A DNA stretch of 45,637 nucleotides from Taklimakanibacter deserti (GTDB taxonomy: Bacteria > Pseudomonadota > Alphaproteobacteria > Rhizobiales > Aestuariivirgaceae): contig QORU01000030.1 in NCBI GenBank assembly GCA_003574785.1, forward strand, positions 1 to 45,637, given 5' to 3'. The first letter of the stretch is position 1, and every line of letters begins with the position of its first letter. A model generated the notes under the pieces. The model saw only the letters and a program-made list of their open reading frames with translations. It was not told the origin of the DNA and did no database searches. Below, piece after piece: positions 25,933 to 36,800 of this stretch. The position numbers and the translations under genes are program-made.

Positions 25933-26757
25933 ATGCCTATTGAACAAATCATCCTTCTCGCCCTGATCCAGGGCATCACTGAATTCCTGCCGATTTCGTC
26001 CTCCGGCCATCTCATCCTGGCGCCGGCGCTTTTCCATTGGGCCGATCAGGGCGTTCTCACCGACATCATGACCCATATGGGCTCGCTCCTCGCCGTCCTC
26101 GTCTATTTCTGGCGCGACGTGGTGGCCATGCTCCGCGGGTCACTCGATGCGCTCAGGGGACGGATTACCGCCGAAGGGAGGCTTGCCTTCTATGTGGTGA
26201 TCGGAACCATTCCGATCATTTTGGTCGGCGCCTTTCTCAAATTCACCGGCCTCAGCGACCAGCTGCGCAGCGTGACCCTCGTCGCCGTGAACGCCATCGT
26301 CTTCGGCATCCTCATGTATATCGCCGATGCCTATGGGCTCATGCGCCGGAAGGTCTCGGACATGACATGGGTCCCGGCTGTCATCGTCGGTTGCGCTCAG
26401 GCGCTGTCGCTCAATCCCGGCACCAGCCGGTCCGGCATCACCATGACGGCGGCGCGCGGCCTGGGCTTCGAGCGTCCGGAAGCGGCGCGCTTCTCCTTCC
26501 TGCTTTCGATACCGGCGACGGCGGCGGCGGGCCTTCTCATCATCGGCGATGCGCTCGAGCGCGGTGTGGCGATCACCTGGGATTCAATCATTTGCGGCGC
26601 GCTCACTTTCGTGGTCGCCTTCGCGACCATAGCCTTTCTCATGCAGCTTCTGCGCCGCATGAGCTTCCTGCCCTTCGTGATCTACCGGATCGCGCTCGGC
26701 GTGATCCTGCTCGCTTTGATCTATTGGGGCTTTCCGCTGAGCGTGGCGAGCACCTGA
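25933..26757 (+). CDS. uppP: Undecaprenyl-diphosphatase
   Basis: A 274-residue membrane phosphatase (BacA/UppP) that recycles undecaprenyl pyrophosphate for cell-wall synthesis. The two active-site blocks are present: EFLPISSSGHL near residue 20 and NPGTSRSG around residue 160, with eight or so membrane helices. The start is the ATG at 25933, since all family members begin right before this LIQGITEFLP helix; the open frame upstream adds unrelated sequence. Confidence 0.96.
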   Translation: MPIEQIILLALIQGITEFLPISSSGHLILAPALFHWADQGVLTDIMTHMGSLLAVLVYFWRDVVAMLRGSLDALRGRITAEGRLAFYVVIGTIPIILVGAFLKFTGLSDQLRSVTLVAVNAIVFGILMYIADAYGLMRRKVSDMTWVPAVIVGCAQALSLNPGTSRSGITMTAARGLGFERPEAARFSFLLSIPATAAAGLLIIGDALERGVAITWDSIICGALTFVVAFATIAFLMQLLRRMSFLPFVIYRIALGVILLALIYWGFPLSVAST

Positions 26758-26764
26758 GCTGGAT

Positions 26765-27754
26765 TCAGAAAGCCGGCGCCGAGAACTCGCCCGCCTTGCG
26801 ATAGCGATAGAGATAGGCCGGTACGATCGCTTCGATGCCGCGCGGCGTGATGCCGAGGCCCTCGAAGGTGCGGTGCTCGGCCGTGGCTTCCGCGCTGACC
26901 ACATTGTCGGTCTTGAGCAGCTCGACCTGATCGGTGGTGAGGAGCGGCTTGGGCAGGAGCTCGAGGATCATGGCCTGGACCCTGGCCACCGGCCAGGGCA
27001 GGGGAACGAGGAGGCGCTTACGCCCGACGGTCTGGAGGGTGAATTCCATGAGCTCGCGGAAGCTCATCACCTCAGGCCCGCCCAGCTCGTAGGTGCGTCC
27101 GGAAGCTAGGCCCGCATCGATGAGGCGGGTCACTGCCTCGGCAACGTCGCCGACGAAGACCGGCTGGAATTTGGTGGTGCCGCCGCCAATGAGGGGAAGC
27201 GCCGGCGAAAAGCGGGCCATGGCGGCGAAACGGTTGAAGAAATTGTCCTCAGGCCCAAAGACGATCGAGGGCCTGAGCACGATGGCGCCGGGGAAATTGG
27301 CACGGGCGCGCTGCTCACCCGCGGCCTTTGTCTTCGCATAGGCGCTCGGGGAATGGGCGTCGGCACCGATCGCCGACATCTGGATGAACATCTTGGCGCG
27401 TGCCGCCTTGGCCGCCCTGGCGGACGCCTCGGCGCCAAAGACATGAATGGCATCAAAGCTTTGCGCCCCGGCGCTAGTGAGGACGCCGGTCAGGTTGACG
27501 ACCGCATGGGCGCCTTCCGAGACGGCGGCGAGGGAATCCGGATAGCGCACATTGGCCTGGACCGGCATGATCTGGCCCGGTACACCCAAAGGCTGCACAT
27601 AGCCGGCGAGATCGGGCCTGCGGCAGGCGACCCGGATGCGATACCCCCGCTTCGCCAGGCTGCGCACGATGTGCCGGCCGAGGAAGCCGGAGCCGCCAAT
27701 GAGGGTGATCAGGGTCTCGGAAGGGGCGAGGGTCAAGGCCGTCAAATCCATCAT
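26765..27754 (-). CDS. NDUFA9-like NAD(P)-binding protein
   Basis: A 329-residue atypical SDR of the complex I NDUFA9-like group. Seen: ITLIGGSGFLGRHIVRSLAK (nucleotide site), NLTGVLTS, the AYAKTKAAGE active-site helix and a C-terminal region with FEGLGITPRGIEAIVPAYLYRYR. In bacteria these proteins may assist respiratory complex I or bind NADPH structurally; the role here is not shown. Two adjacent ATGs (27754 and 27751) are possible. It converges with uppP, leaving a 7-base gap, and diverges from the tRNA. Confidence 0.9.
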   Translation of the reverse strand: MMDLTALTLAPSETLITLIGGSGFLGRHIVRSLAKRGYRIRVACRRPDLAGYVQPLGVPGQIMPVQANVRYPDSLAAVSEGAHAVVNLTGVLTSAGAQSFDAIHVFGAEASARAAKAARAKMFIQMSAIGADAHSPSAYAKTKAAGEQRARANFPGAIVLRPSIVFGPEDNFFNRFAAMARFSPALPLIGGGTTKFQPVFVGDVAEAVTRLIDAGLASGRTYELGGPEVMSFRELMEFTLQTVGRKRLLVPLPWPVARVQAMILELLPKPLLTTDQVELLKTDNVVSAEATAEHRTFEGLGITPRGIEAIVPAYLYRYRKAGEFSAPAF

Positions 27755-27829
27755 GTTGGCGGGATTTGGGCTTTTTACCGGGGGGTCCCGCCTTTGCAAA
27801 GCCCAAATCACCCGGCACAAGCCGATCAG

Positions 27830-27859
27830 TTGACACTGACGCATAGGGTCATTTATGAA
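27830..27859 (+). promoter_or_regulatory. Promoter of tRNA-Leu
   Basis: A perfect TTGACA (27830-27835) and TATGAA (27854-27859) are 18 bases apart and end 10 bases before the mature tRNA, as expected for a strong stable-RNA promoter. Confidence 0.65.
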
Positions 27860-27869
27860 CCCCCGCAAT

Positions 27870-27954
<85 letters not shown>

Positions 27955-28060
27955 ATTTGCACTCCCCGAGCTTCGGCCCGGCGAGCCCGTTATCTGACCG
28001 AAACGACATTGAGACATTGGGCAGCCGCGTGACGGGTGATGCGCGGCGATCGATTGACGG

Positions 28061-28672
28061 ATGGCGATAAAAATCTACAAGGGTGATTTGCCGGCGGGGC
28101 TCGACCTCGGGTCCGAGATCGCGATCGATACCGAAACGCTCGGTCTCAATCCGCTGCGCGACAAATTGTGCGTCGTGCAACTATCCTCGGGCGACGGCAA
28201 TGCCCATCTGGTCCAGCTCGATCGCTCGACCTACGAAGCGCCCCGCCTCAAGGCGCTGCTTGAGAATCGCCAGGCGCTCAAGATCTTCCATTTCGCGCGT
28301 TTCGACGTCGCCACGCTCAAGCATTATCTGGGCGTCGAGACGGGGCCTCTCTACTGCACCAAGATCGCATCCAAGCTCACCCGCACCTACACCGATCGGC
28401 ATGGCCTCAAGGATCTCGTCAAGGAGCTGCTCGGCATCGAGATCAACAAGCAGCAGCAAAGCTCCGACTGGGGCGCCCATGTGTTGAGCGATTCGCAGAA
28501 GCAATATGCCGCGCAGGACGTTCTCTACCTGCACGAGCTGAAATCCAGGCTCGATCAGATGCTCGAGCGCGAAGGGCGCAAAGGCCTCGCCCGGGCCTGT
28601 TTCGATTTCGTGCCGGTGCGGGCCGAGCTCGACCTCATGGGTTGGACGGAAGACGATGTCTTTGCGCATTGA
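28061..28672 (+). CDS. nrnC: NanoRNase C, DEDDy 3'-5' exonuclease
   Basis: A 203-residue protein made only of the DnaQ/RNase D exonuclease domain, with no HRDC domains. Metal ligands: IDTETLG (D and E), the D in FHFARFDVATL, and YAAQDVLYLHEL with the DEDDy-type Tyr. CTKIASKLTRTYTDRHGLKD and INKQQQSSDW match the NrnC of Bartonella as I recall it. NrnC degrades di- and oligoribonucleotides and replaces Orn in many alphaproteobacteria; automated annotation often calls it RNase D. It overlaps lptC by 17 bases. Confidence 0.93.
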   Translation: MAIKIYKGDLPAGLDLGSEIAIDTETLGLNPLRDKLCVVQLSSGDGNAHLVQLDRSTYEAPRLKALLENRQALKIFHFARFDVATLKHYLGVETGPLYCTKIASKLTRTYTDRHGLKDLVKELLGIEINKQQQSSDWGAHVLSDSQKQYAAQDVLYLHELKSRLDQMLEREGRKGLARACFDFVPVRAELDLMGWTEDDVFAH

Positions 28673-29312
28673 CGCCGTACATCGCGTGCCGCGCGGCCGC
28701 ACCGCCAAGGCTGCCGCGCGCGCCCGCTTGGCGCCTTATGTGTCGGGCGCCTTCGCTGGCGTGGTCGTGCTCCTGCTCCTGATCTTCCTCTATCAGACCG
28801 GCGCATTCACGTCCGCGCCCAAGCCCGTGGACCAGACCGCCGTTTCGCACGATCAGGTGACGGTCGTCGATTCCACCATCACCGGTCTCGACAGCCAGAA
28901 CCGGCCCTATTCGATCTCCGCCAGGAACGCGGTCCAGGACAAGGACAAGCCCAACTTCATCGCGCTCGACGAGGTCTCGGGCGCCACCAACCGCACCAAC
29001 GGCGAAGCGATCACGTTCGAGTCGAAGAAAGGGCTCTACGATTCCGACGTCAAGACGCTCGATCTCGACACCGACGTGGTGGTCAAGTCGGCCGGCCGCT
29101 TCACCGCGCGCATGGACAAGGCCCATGTGGTCGTCGGCGAGAAGCGGCTGACCAGCAATGTTCCGGTGGCCGTCGAGCTCACCACGGGCACGATCAATGC
29201 CAATGGGGTGGAAATAACCAATGATGGCAACAATATATTGTTCCTGAACGGTGTTAAGGCACACTTCACGAACACCAAGACGAACACCAAGTCGCAAGGA
29301 GACGACCAATGA
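28656..29312 (+). CDS. lptC: LPS export protein LptC
   Basis: A 218-residue bitopic protein: basic N-terminus, one membrane helix (about residues 31-48) and a periplasmic beta-jellyroll (HDQVTVVDSTITGLDSQ onward). LptC links the LptBFG transporter to the LptA bridge carrying LPS to the outer membrane. Its ATG lies inside nrnC with GGAAG upstream, and it overlaps lptA by 4 bases. The Asn/Thr-rich C-terminus (KAHFTNTKTNTKSQGDD) is longer than in E. coli. Confidence 0.93.
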   Translation: MSLRIDAVHRVPRGRTAKAAARARLAPYVSGAFAGVVVLLLLIFLYQTGAFTSAPKPVDQTAVSHDQVTVVDSTITGLDSQNRPYSISARNAVQDKDKPNFIALDEVSGATNRTNGEAITFESKKGLYDSDVKTLDLDTDVVVKSAGRFTARMDKAHVVVGEKRLTSNVPVAVELTTGTINANGVEITNDGNNILFLNGVKAHFTNTKTNTKSQGDDQ

Positions 29313-29824
29313 TCCTTCGTGCCAGCCTAGCTGTACTTTCCGTGCTTGCCGGTCTGGCCCTGGCTCAGCTCCCGGCCACAGCCCAAGCCGTCGACACCAA
29401 GCCTGCGGAAGCCAAGACGCCGAAGAATGTCGATATCGAAGCCGATCAGATGGAGATTCTCGATCAGCAGAAGAAGGCGGTTTTCAAGGGCAAGGTGAAG
29501 GCGGTGCGCGGCAAGGTGACGCTCACCTGCGACACGCTCGATGTGACCTATACCGAAGAGCCGAACGCTCAGGGCGAGAAGAAGACCGAGGTCACCTTCC
29601 TCGATGCCGCCGGCAATGTGGTGATCGTCAGCGGCACCCAGACGGTCACGGGCCGGACGGCCCATATGGACGTCAAGGCCAACAAGCTCACCGTGAAGGG
29701 CGGCGCCAAGGTGGTGCAGGGCAAGACGGTGATGAATGGCGAGCAGCTCTTCGTCGATCTCAACACCAACCGCAGCGAGTTGACCGGCGGGCGGGTCAAG
29801 GGCAGCTTCGTGCCCGGGCAGTGA
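29309..29824 (+). CDS. lptA: LPS transport periplasmic protein LptA
   Basis: A 171-residue OstA-type protein. Signal peptide: residues 1-26 (hydrophobic core, ATAQA). The mature part is a slanted beta-jellyroll: KNVDIEADQMEILDQQKKAV, VKAVRGKVTLTCDTLDV, then TGRTAHMDVKANKLTVKGG and the closing KGSFVPGQ. It polymerises into the periplasmic bridge for LPS. AAGGAG precedes the ATG, which overlaps the lptC stop codon. The insert EEPNAQGEKKTEVT between strands is charged and probably a surface loop. Confidence 0.93.
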   Translation: MILRASLAVLSVLAGLALAQLPATAQAVDTKPAEAKTPKNVDIEADQMEILDQQKKAVFKGKVKAVRGKVTLTCDTLDVTYTEEPNAQGEKKTEVTFLDAAGNVVIVSGTQTVTGRTAHMDVKANKLTVKGGAKVVQGKTVMNGEQLFVDLNTNRSELTGGRVKGSFVPGQ

Positions 29825-29854
29825 CAGATCATGTTTCACCCAATATTAATCTAA

Positions 29855-30712
29855 ATGGGCGGTAATCAGGTGACGCAGAACGGTGAGGCAATGACGGCCG
29901 TGCGGCCCCGCAAGCAGGATTTGGCTTCAGGGCGCGGCCATCGGATGGTGGAGCGGGCGCCTCAGCCCCGCTCGCGCGATCTGCCGCCGGATGACGGGCT
30001 GGTTGCCATAGGGCTCCGCAAGAGCTTCGGGCGCCGGCCGGTGGTCAGGGGGGTCAACCTCTCCGTCAGGCGTGGCGAGGCCGTGGGGCTGCTTGGACCC
30101 AATGGCGCCGGCAAGACGACGGTGTTCTACATGATCACCGGCCTCATCGCCGCCGACCAGGGCACGATCAGCCTCGACGGGACGGATATCACCACCCTGC
30201 CCATGTATCAGCGGGCGAGGCTCGGCATCGGATATCTGCCCCAGGAAAGCTCGATCTTTCGCGGTCTCACGGTTGAGGACAATATTCGAGCCGTGTTGGA
30301 GCTCCACGAGCCCAACCGCAAGCGGCGCGAAAGTGAGTTGCGTGAGTTACTCGATGAGTTTTCCGTCTCGCATCTACGGCATTCGCCAGCTGTGGCGCTA
30401 TCTGGCGGTGAGCGTCGCCGCGTGGAAATCGCCCGCGCCCTTGCCACCCACCCGCAATTCATGCTCCTCGACGAGCCCTTCGCCGGAATTGATCCGATTG
30501 CGATCGGTGATATTCGCCAGCTGGTGCGACAGCTTACCGCTCGGGGAATCGGGGTGCTTATTACGGATCACAACGTCCGCGAAACGCTCGAGCTCATCGA
30601 CCGCGCCCTCATCATCCATGAGGGCGAGGTCCTGACCGAGGGCACGCCTTCGGAAATCGTCAACAATCCCGATGTGCGGCGCTTCTATCTCGGCGAAGGT
30701 TTCAGCCTGTAA
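29855..30712 (+). CDS. lptB: LPS export ABC ATPase LptB
   Basis: A 285-residue nucleotide-binding subunit: Walker [10 protein letters not shown]-loop [16 protein letters not shown], signature [15 protein letters not shown], Walker [14 protein letters not shown] and H-loop TDHNV, all in LptB-specific form. It powers LPS extraction with LptFG, which are not in this window. The start is uncertain: ATG at 29855 has no ribosome site, and ATGs at 29891 and 29945 would remove part of the 45-residue polar extension before the domain. It lies 30 bases downstream of lptA. Confidence 0.95.
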   Translation: MGGNQVTQNGEAMTAVRPRKQDLASGRGHRMVERAPQPRSRDLPPDDGLVAIGLRKSFGRRPVVRGVNLSVRRGEAVGLLGPNGAGKTTVFYMITGLIAADQGTISLDGTDITTLPMYQRARLGIGYLPQESSIFRGLTVEDNIRAVLELHEPNRKRRESELRELLDEFSVSHLRHSPAVALSGGERRRVEIARALATHPQFMLLDEPFAGIDPIAIGDIRQLVRQLTARGIGVLITDHNVRETLELIDRALIIHEGEVLTEGTPSEIVNNPDVRRFYLGEGFSL

Positions 30713-30829
30713 AGCTGCGGTTTTAGTGCATTTTAAGACCGTGTATGCTACGCCCGGGCCTATGAGGGCGCATCCCGATCCGCAATGGGAATGTTCCCCC
30801 AAATTTGAGAGGCAGGGAAGGAGCGCTAC

Positions 30830-32335
30830 GTGGCGCTGTCACCGCGACTAGAGCTGAAACAGGGCCAGTCCCTGGTCATGACGCCGCAATTGCAGCAGGC
30901 GATCAAGCTTCTGCAAATGTCCAATCTCGAGCTGCAGGCTTTTGTCGAAAGCGAGCTCGAGAAGAATCCTTTGCTCGAGCGTGACGAGAAGCGCGAGGCG
31001 CAAGGGCCTGGCGCCGAAGCGCAGGAACGCGATGTCGCCAGCGCCATGAAGGACGGCGCCAGTGCCGAGGAACGGCTCGCCACCCTCGATACCGATCTCG
31101 ACAACGTCTATCAGGGCGAGAGCCGCGCCGATGCCGCCAATCGCGCCGGCGCGGCGCCGGCCGATTCCGGCTGGGCGTCGCTCAAACCTTCACGCGCCGT
31201 ATCGCTCGATCAGGATGAGCTCGATATCGGCGCCACGCTCAGCCGCGAGAAGACGCTGGCCGAGCATCTGACCGAGCAATTGATGCTGACCATTGCCGAT
31301 CCGGCCGACCGGCTGATCGGGCAGAATCTGATCGGCATGGTGAACGAAGCGGGCTACCTCACCAGCGACCCGGCGCAAGTGGCCGAGATGCTGGGCACCG
31401 ACATCGCCCATGTCGAGCGCGTGCTCGGCGTTCTTCAGGGTTTCGATCCCGCCGGCGTTTTTGCCCGCGACCTGAAGGAATGCCTGATGCTGCAGCTCAA
31501 GGAGCTGGACCGGCTCGATCCGGCGATGCGGACCCTCGTCGAGCATCTCGATCTGGTCGCCAAGCGCGATTTCGCCGGACTCAAGTCGCTGTGCAAGGTC
31601 GATGCCGACGACATCCGTGACATGATCGCCGAATTGCGCCGCCTCAATCCCAAGCCCGGCCACGTCTTCGGCGCGGATCCGGTGCAGCCGGTGGTGCCGG
31701 ATGTGTCGGTGCGGCCCGCACCCGACGGCACCTGGCTGATCGAGCTCAACAACGACACGCTGCCGCGCGTTCTCGTCAACAACCGCTACATGGTGCAGGT
31801 CTCGCGCGGGCCCATGCGCGATCAGGACAAGACCTATCTGTCCGAATGCCACGCCAATGCCACCTGGCTGGTGCGCAGCCTCGACCAGCGCGCCAAGACG
31901 ATCCTGAAAGTGGCGCGCGAGATCGTGCGCCAGCAGGATGGGTTCCTGGTCCATGGCGTCCAGCAACTGCGGCCGCTCAATCTGAAGACGGTGGCGGATG
32001 CGATCGAGATGCACGAATCGACGGTGAGCCGCGTCACCTCGAACAAATACATGGCCACACCGCGCGGCATCTTCGAGCTCAAATATTTCTTCACCACCGC
32101 GATCGGCGGGGCCATGGGCGGCGAGGCCCATTCGGCCGAATCCGTGCGCCATCGCCTGCGCGAGATGATCGAGCGCGAGACCAAGGCGAACATCCTCTCG
32201 GACGACACGCTGGTCGAGATGCTCAAGGCCGAGGGCATCGACATCGCCCGCCGAACGGTCGCTAAATATCGGGAATCCTTAGGCATTCCATCATCGGTGC
32301 AGCACCGGCGGGAAAAGAACGCCTTCGGTTCGTAA
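30830..32335 (+). CDS. rpoN: RNA polymerase sigma-54 factor
   Basis: A 501-residue sigma-N. Region I: ELKQGQSLVMTPQLQQAIKL. Region II is acidic and variable (about residues 50-130). The core-binding domain follows, then the HTH (LKTVADAIEMHESTVSRVTS) and the C-terminal RpoN box ARRTVAKYRESLG. It directs transcription from -24/-12 promoters (nitrogen and other responses) with enhancer-binding ATPases. The start is GTG at 30830 with AAGGAG seven bases upstream. In this cluster it precedes hpf and ptsN, the classical PTS-Ntr neighbourhood. Confidence 0.97.
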   Translation: MALSPRLELKQGQSLVMTPQLQQAIKLLQMSNLELQAFVESELEKNPLLERDEKREAQGPGAEAQERDVASAMKDGASAEERLATLDTDLDNVYQGESRADAANRAGAAPADSGWASLKPSRAVSLDQDELDIGATLSREKTLAEHLTEQLMLTIADPADRLIGQNLIGMVNEAGYLTSDPAQVAEMLGTDIAHVERVLGVLQGFDPAGVFARDLKECLMLQLKELDRLDPAMRTLVEHLDLVAKRDFAGLKSLCKVDADDIRDMIAELRRLNPKPGHVFGADPVQPVVPDVSVRPAPDGTWLIELNNDTLPRVLVNNRYMVQVSRGPMRDQDKTYLSECHANATWLVRSLDQRAKTILKVAREIVRQQDGFLVHGVQQLRPLNLKTVADAIEMHESTVSRVTSNKYMATPRGIFELKYFFTTAIGGAMGGEAHSAESVRHRLREMIERETKANILSDDTLVEMLKAEGIDIARRTVAKYRESLGIPSSVQHRREKNAFGS

Positions 32336-32529
32336 GCCTCCCTTTGAGCCGCCGAATAAGGTTGACTTCACTTCCGCCCGCGACTAGTTTCCGCGCCGTT
32401 TTAGAGGGGGCTGGTCCTCTCTGACATAGCGGCAGCCGAAAGACGGTCATAGAAGCTTTTCGGCAGTTGACGCCGGACGCCGCACCGCCCACATTGGATG
32501 GGCCAAGTCGATAAACACTGTCAGGTAAA

Positions 32530-33111
32530 ATGCAGGTCAAGATCACTGGCAAAAATCTGGACATTGGCGCAGCTTTGCGGGCGCATATCGAGAATCGCCT
32601 TTTCGATATCGCCGAGAAGTATTTCAACGGCACCGTCTCGGGGCATGTCACGCTCGAGAAGCAGCGTTCGCAGTTCACCGCCGATTGCACGCTGCATCTC
32701 GCGACCGGTCTCGTTCTTCAAGCCCATGGTCACGGTTCTGAAGCCATGCCGTCCTATGACAAGGCGGCTTCCCATCTCGAGAAGCAGCTCAGGCGCTACA
32801 AGCGCCGGCTCAAGGATCACAATGACAGCCGCGTCGAGCCGGTACGTCGGCGCGCTGCCGCCGACTACGTCATTGCGAGCGCAGGAGAGCACGATGCCGA
32901 GGAGCCGAAGGATCTCAATCCTGTCATCATTGCGGAAAGTTCCGCCGACGTGCCGGAACTTTCGGTGGGCGAGGCCGTGATGCAACTCGACATCTCGACC
33001 GGCCAGTTCCTGCTGTTCCGCAACGCGCGTGATGGCGGCCTCAATGTCGTCTATCGCCGGCCCGACGGCAATATCGGGTGGATCGATCCTCATCTCGGCG
33101 CGGCTCCCTGA
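32530..33111 (+). CDS. hpf: Ribosome hibernation promoting factor, long form
   Basis: A 193-residue protein. The N-terminal S30AE/YfiA domain (MQVKITGKNLDIGAALRAHI to about residue 100) binds the 30S decoding region. After a linker the C-terminal domain (LSVGEAVMQLDISTGQFLLF through GNIGWIDPH) dimerises ribosomes into inactive 100S particles, so it is the long form. The gap of 194 bases after rpoN leaves room for its own promoter, but none is clear. The Shine-Dalgarno is a short AGG. Confidence 0.94.
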   Translation: MQVKITGKNLDIGAALRAHIENRLFDIAEKYFNGTVSGHVTLEKQRSQFTADCTLHLATGLVLQAHGHGSEAMPSYDKAASHLEKQLRRYKRRLKDHNDSRVEPVRRRAAADYVIASAGEHDAEEPKDLNPVIIAESSADVPELSVGEAVMQLDISTGQFLLFRNARDGGLNVVYRRPDGNIGWIDPHLGAAP

Positions 33112-33146
33112 GCCTCACGCGCGCGCAACAAGGAAATACGAACATC

Positions 33147-33614
33147 ATGAACCTCGCCGAGATCATCGATTCTCAATCCATCCTGCCGTCGCTCAAGGTG
33201 CAGAGCAAAAAACAGCTCCTGCAGGAGATCGCCCATGCGGCCGGCAAGCTGACCGCGATCGATCATCGGGTGATCTTCGAGACGCTGTTGCAGCGCGAGA
33301 AGCTCGGCTCCACCGGCTTGGGTCACGGCATCGCCATCCCGCATGGCAAGATACCGACGCTGACGCGCGTCTATGGGTTGTTCGCGCGCCTCGCGGCGCC
33401 GGTCGAATTCGATGCCGTCGACAATGAGCCGGTCGATCTCGTCTTCCTGCTTTTGGCGCCCGAGCATGCCGGCGCCGATCACCTGAAGGCGCTCGCCCGC
33501 ATCTCGCGGTTGCTGCGCGACCACGACGTGGTGGCGAAGCTGCGCGGCACCGACACGGCCGAGGGCCTCTACGCCATCCTCACCGAGCCCGCCGCGACCC
33601 CGCACGCCGCCTAG
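33147..33614 (+). CDS. ptsN: PTS-Ntr EIIA protein
   Basis: A 155-residue EIIA-Ntr. The phosphorylated histidine is H66 in GHGIAIPHGK. The rest follows the mannitol-type EIIA fold (VDLVFLLLAPEHAGADHLKALARISRLLRD). It receives phosphate from NPr and adjusts potassium, nitrogen and carbon regulation in the cytoplasm. The ATG at 33147 is chosen at the start of NLAEIIDSQSILPSL; AAGGAA lies upstream. It is the last gene of the rpoN-hpf-ptsN run. Confidence 0.95.
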   Translation: MNLAEIIDSQSILPSLKVQSKKQLLQEIAHAAGKLTAIDHRVIFETLLQREKLGSTGLGHGIAIPHGKIPTLTRVYGLFARLAAPVEFDAVDNEPVDLVFLLLAPEHAGADHLKALARISRLLRDHDVVAKLRGTDTAEGLYAILTEPAATPHAA

Positions 33615-33865
33615 AGCCCCTCCAGCCCGGTCATCCTGGATGAGCGCGTTTCCCGTCTGTTTCGTGCAAATGCCGTGCATTGTGGCTTGCCCCATGTGAT
33701 GTTTCGGCAACAGCGCGGACAAATCCGCCTGGAGCCAAATTTTCCACTGCTGATTGAATTTATTTAAGGTAATATCCAGGGCGGTATTTCTTGGGGGGAG
33801 AACGCCGCCAGCGCGCATCCCTGGGTGTGGCTGTTTTCCGGCGTCTCAGACGACGGGGGTTACTC

Positions 33866-36800
33866 ATGCGCCGCAATTCGCTGACGTCGCTGTTGTCGAC
33901 GACCTCTCTGGCGGCGTTTGCCGTGCTCGCGGGCACTGCCACCGTCGACCGGACTGCATGGGCCATCGACACATTCATCATCACGGACACCTCCACGCCG
34001 CAAACGATCGCCGGAAATGGCGACACTCTGACGGTGACCGGCGGCGCCGAACTCGAGGTGTCCACGGCTACGGCCGTTACCATGAGCAATAACAACACGT
34101 CGCTTACGGTCGGCCTGACCACAGGCACACCCCCGAATGTCGGGGCGGGCACGGTGACCGGCATAGGACAAAGCGCGGTGCTGGCCAACGCCTTCACCGG
34201 GATGAACATCCTGGTCAACAGCAACGGCACGATCCGCGCCGACGCGGATGCCACGTCGGCCACTATCGAGGTGCTGCCGGGCGCCGGCCTCGACATCGAC
34301 AACCACGGCACCATCGCGAATCTGGGCGCGACCACCGGCGCCAATGCCATCCATATCGCCGGCAGCGCCACGGTATCGATCGACAACACGAAGCTCGATC
34401 CCGGCGATCCGACGCCCACGATCAGCGCCGCGGCGGCCGCGGCCATCCATCTCGTCGGCTCCGGAACCGTGACCGGCGCCATCACCAATGACGGGCTCAT
34501 CGTGACCGGCAATCAGAATTTCTATGGGGGCGGCGCCATTCGCTTCTTGAACTCCACCTTGACCGGCGGCGTCACCAACAACGTGACGGGCGTCATCCAG
34601 GGCGATGCCGGCGGCAGGGGCATCGAGTTCGCGGGCACCGGCAGCAGCGCCGATATCAGCAATGCCGGCACCATCACCCAGGTGAATGGCGGCACCGACG
34701 GCCAGGGGATTTTCTATTTCCTGGATGCGACGAGCACGGTGACGAACAGCGGCCTGATCCAGGCCAGCGCCACCGGCTCCGATTCGGGTGCGATCGTTTT
34801 CGACTCGCTCGCCAACGTGACCGGCGCCGTCGACAACCAGGCGGACGGCGTCATCCGCGCCACCGGCCAGGGCGCCAGCGCCATCAGCTTCGAGGCCGGC
34901 GCCTCGCTCTCGGGCGCCATCTCCAATGCCGGCACGATCGAGGTGACCGACGCGACGGGCCCTGCCGACGGCTTCGCCATCAAGGCGGACAGCATTGACG
35001 GCGCGGCGCTCAGCATCGCGAACACCACCGGCGGCCTGATCCGGGGCGCCGGCACGACCGGCGGCGCCATCGCCGTGCTCAGTCCTGACGTCGCCGTCAA
35101 CATCACGAATAACGGCTTCATCACCAACGCGTCGAGCAATGGAAACTCGCGCGCAATCAATGTCGACGGGTCATTCGGCACGGGCATGGTGACGATCGAC
35201 AACCAGAACGGCACGATCAGCAACACCGGCTCGGGCACCGCCGCCATCGAGATCTTGGGGGGCGCTGCTTTCACCATCAATAACGGTTTGGGCGACGGCC
35301 TCGGCGCCATCGTTGGCGGCAGCGGTCGGGCTGTACTCATCACCAGCGGCACCGGCGACATCACCAACAATTCGGTCATCACCAGTGCGGCCGGCGGGGG
35401 CACGATCTTCATCGAGTCCATGGAAGGATCGATCGTCAACCAGTTTTTCGGAACGATCCAGCACACCGCATCGAACGGAACAGCCGTGTTTTTGAACGGC
35501 ACGCTTGCCGGTGATGGCGTGCTCGACAATGCGGGCATCATCCGCGGCGGCACTGGCGGCAATCTCGAGTTTCTGGGCACCGCCGACAACGGCCGGGCCA
35601 TTTTCGCCGATATCGGCACGGCCACCACCATCATCAACCGGGACACGGGGATCATTTCCGGCAGCGTCTCCATCGGCCACGGCACGTTCACCATCGAGGG
35701 CGGCATCATCAACGGCAATATCATTGGTCTGTCCGGCTCGAAGGTCGATTACGACCTCGCCGCGGTGACGCTGGAGACGACGCCGGGCGATGGCGGCTTC
35801 AACCCGCTGACCGGCCCATTCGGCTTCGAGACCAACGGCATCCATTCACTCAATCCCAACTCCGGCCCATCGTCGATCAACGTCAATAGCGGCGCGCTGT
35901 TCGTGCATCAGAACATGCAGGCGGCGGATTTTCTGATCGCCGCGGGCGCGGTGATGCGGCTCGATGACAATGTGACAGTCCAGGTGGGGCTTATCCCGGG
36001 CTCGGGGTTCGACAATAACGGCCTGCTGTTCGTGGCGGGCGGCGACACGGCGACGATCTCCGCCCCGGTCTCATCGGCGGGAGCCGGGAACATGCTGGGC
36101 TTCGGCATCGCGCATCCGACGGCGGGCGCCGCGACTTATGGCAAGCTCAACGTCAACAGCTTCCTCGGCATCACCCAAGGCGACCTCGTCACCGACACCG
36201 ATACCAGCATCCGCATCTATAACGACTTCCTGGGCTTCACACCGGCGGCGACAGGGATCGTGCTGGCCGATGTGGAGGACGATCTCACCATCGATGGCGC
36301 GACGAATGTCGCCGGCACGCTGGCGGACATGGACACGGCCTATAACGACACGCTGACGCTGCGGTTCATCGCCTATGTCGGCGGCCCCGACGATAACGAC
36401 CTGCTGCTCGACGTGATTCGCACGCCGCTCGACGCTGCTTCATTCGGCCTGACGCCGAACCAGCGCAATGCGGCGAGCGCGCTCGAAAGCATCGGCCAGA
36501 ACGGCAACGCCTCGGGCCAGCTCAACGCGTTCCTGGGCCTGCTCGACAGCATCACCGAGGAGGACGAGCTCGCCAATGCGCTGGAGCAGACGCTGCCGAT
36601 CGCCAATGGCGCGGCTCTCATGGGCTCGGTGATCGCCTTCGATTCGGTGCTGCAGTCGATCGACTCGCGGCTTGCCGGTCTCAATCCCGGCAGCAGCGGC
36701 AACGAGATGGCCATGGCGGCGGAGCTCGCCCGCGGCACGCGGGTCAGTCCCGCTGCGGATGTCGTCGAGCCCTATGCGCCGCAAAGCGCGCTGTGGGTCC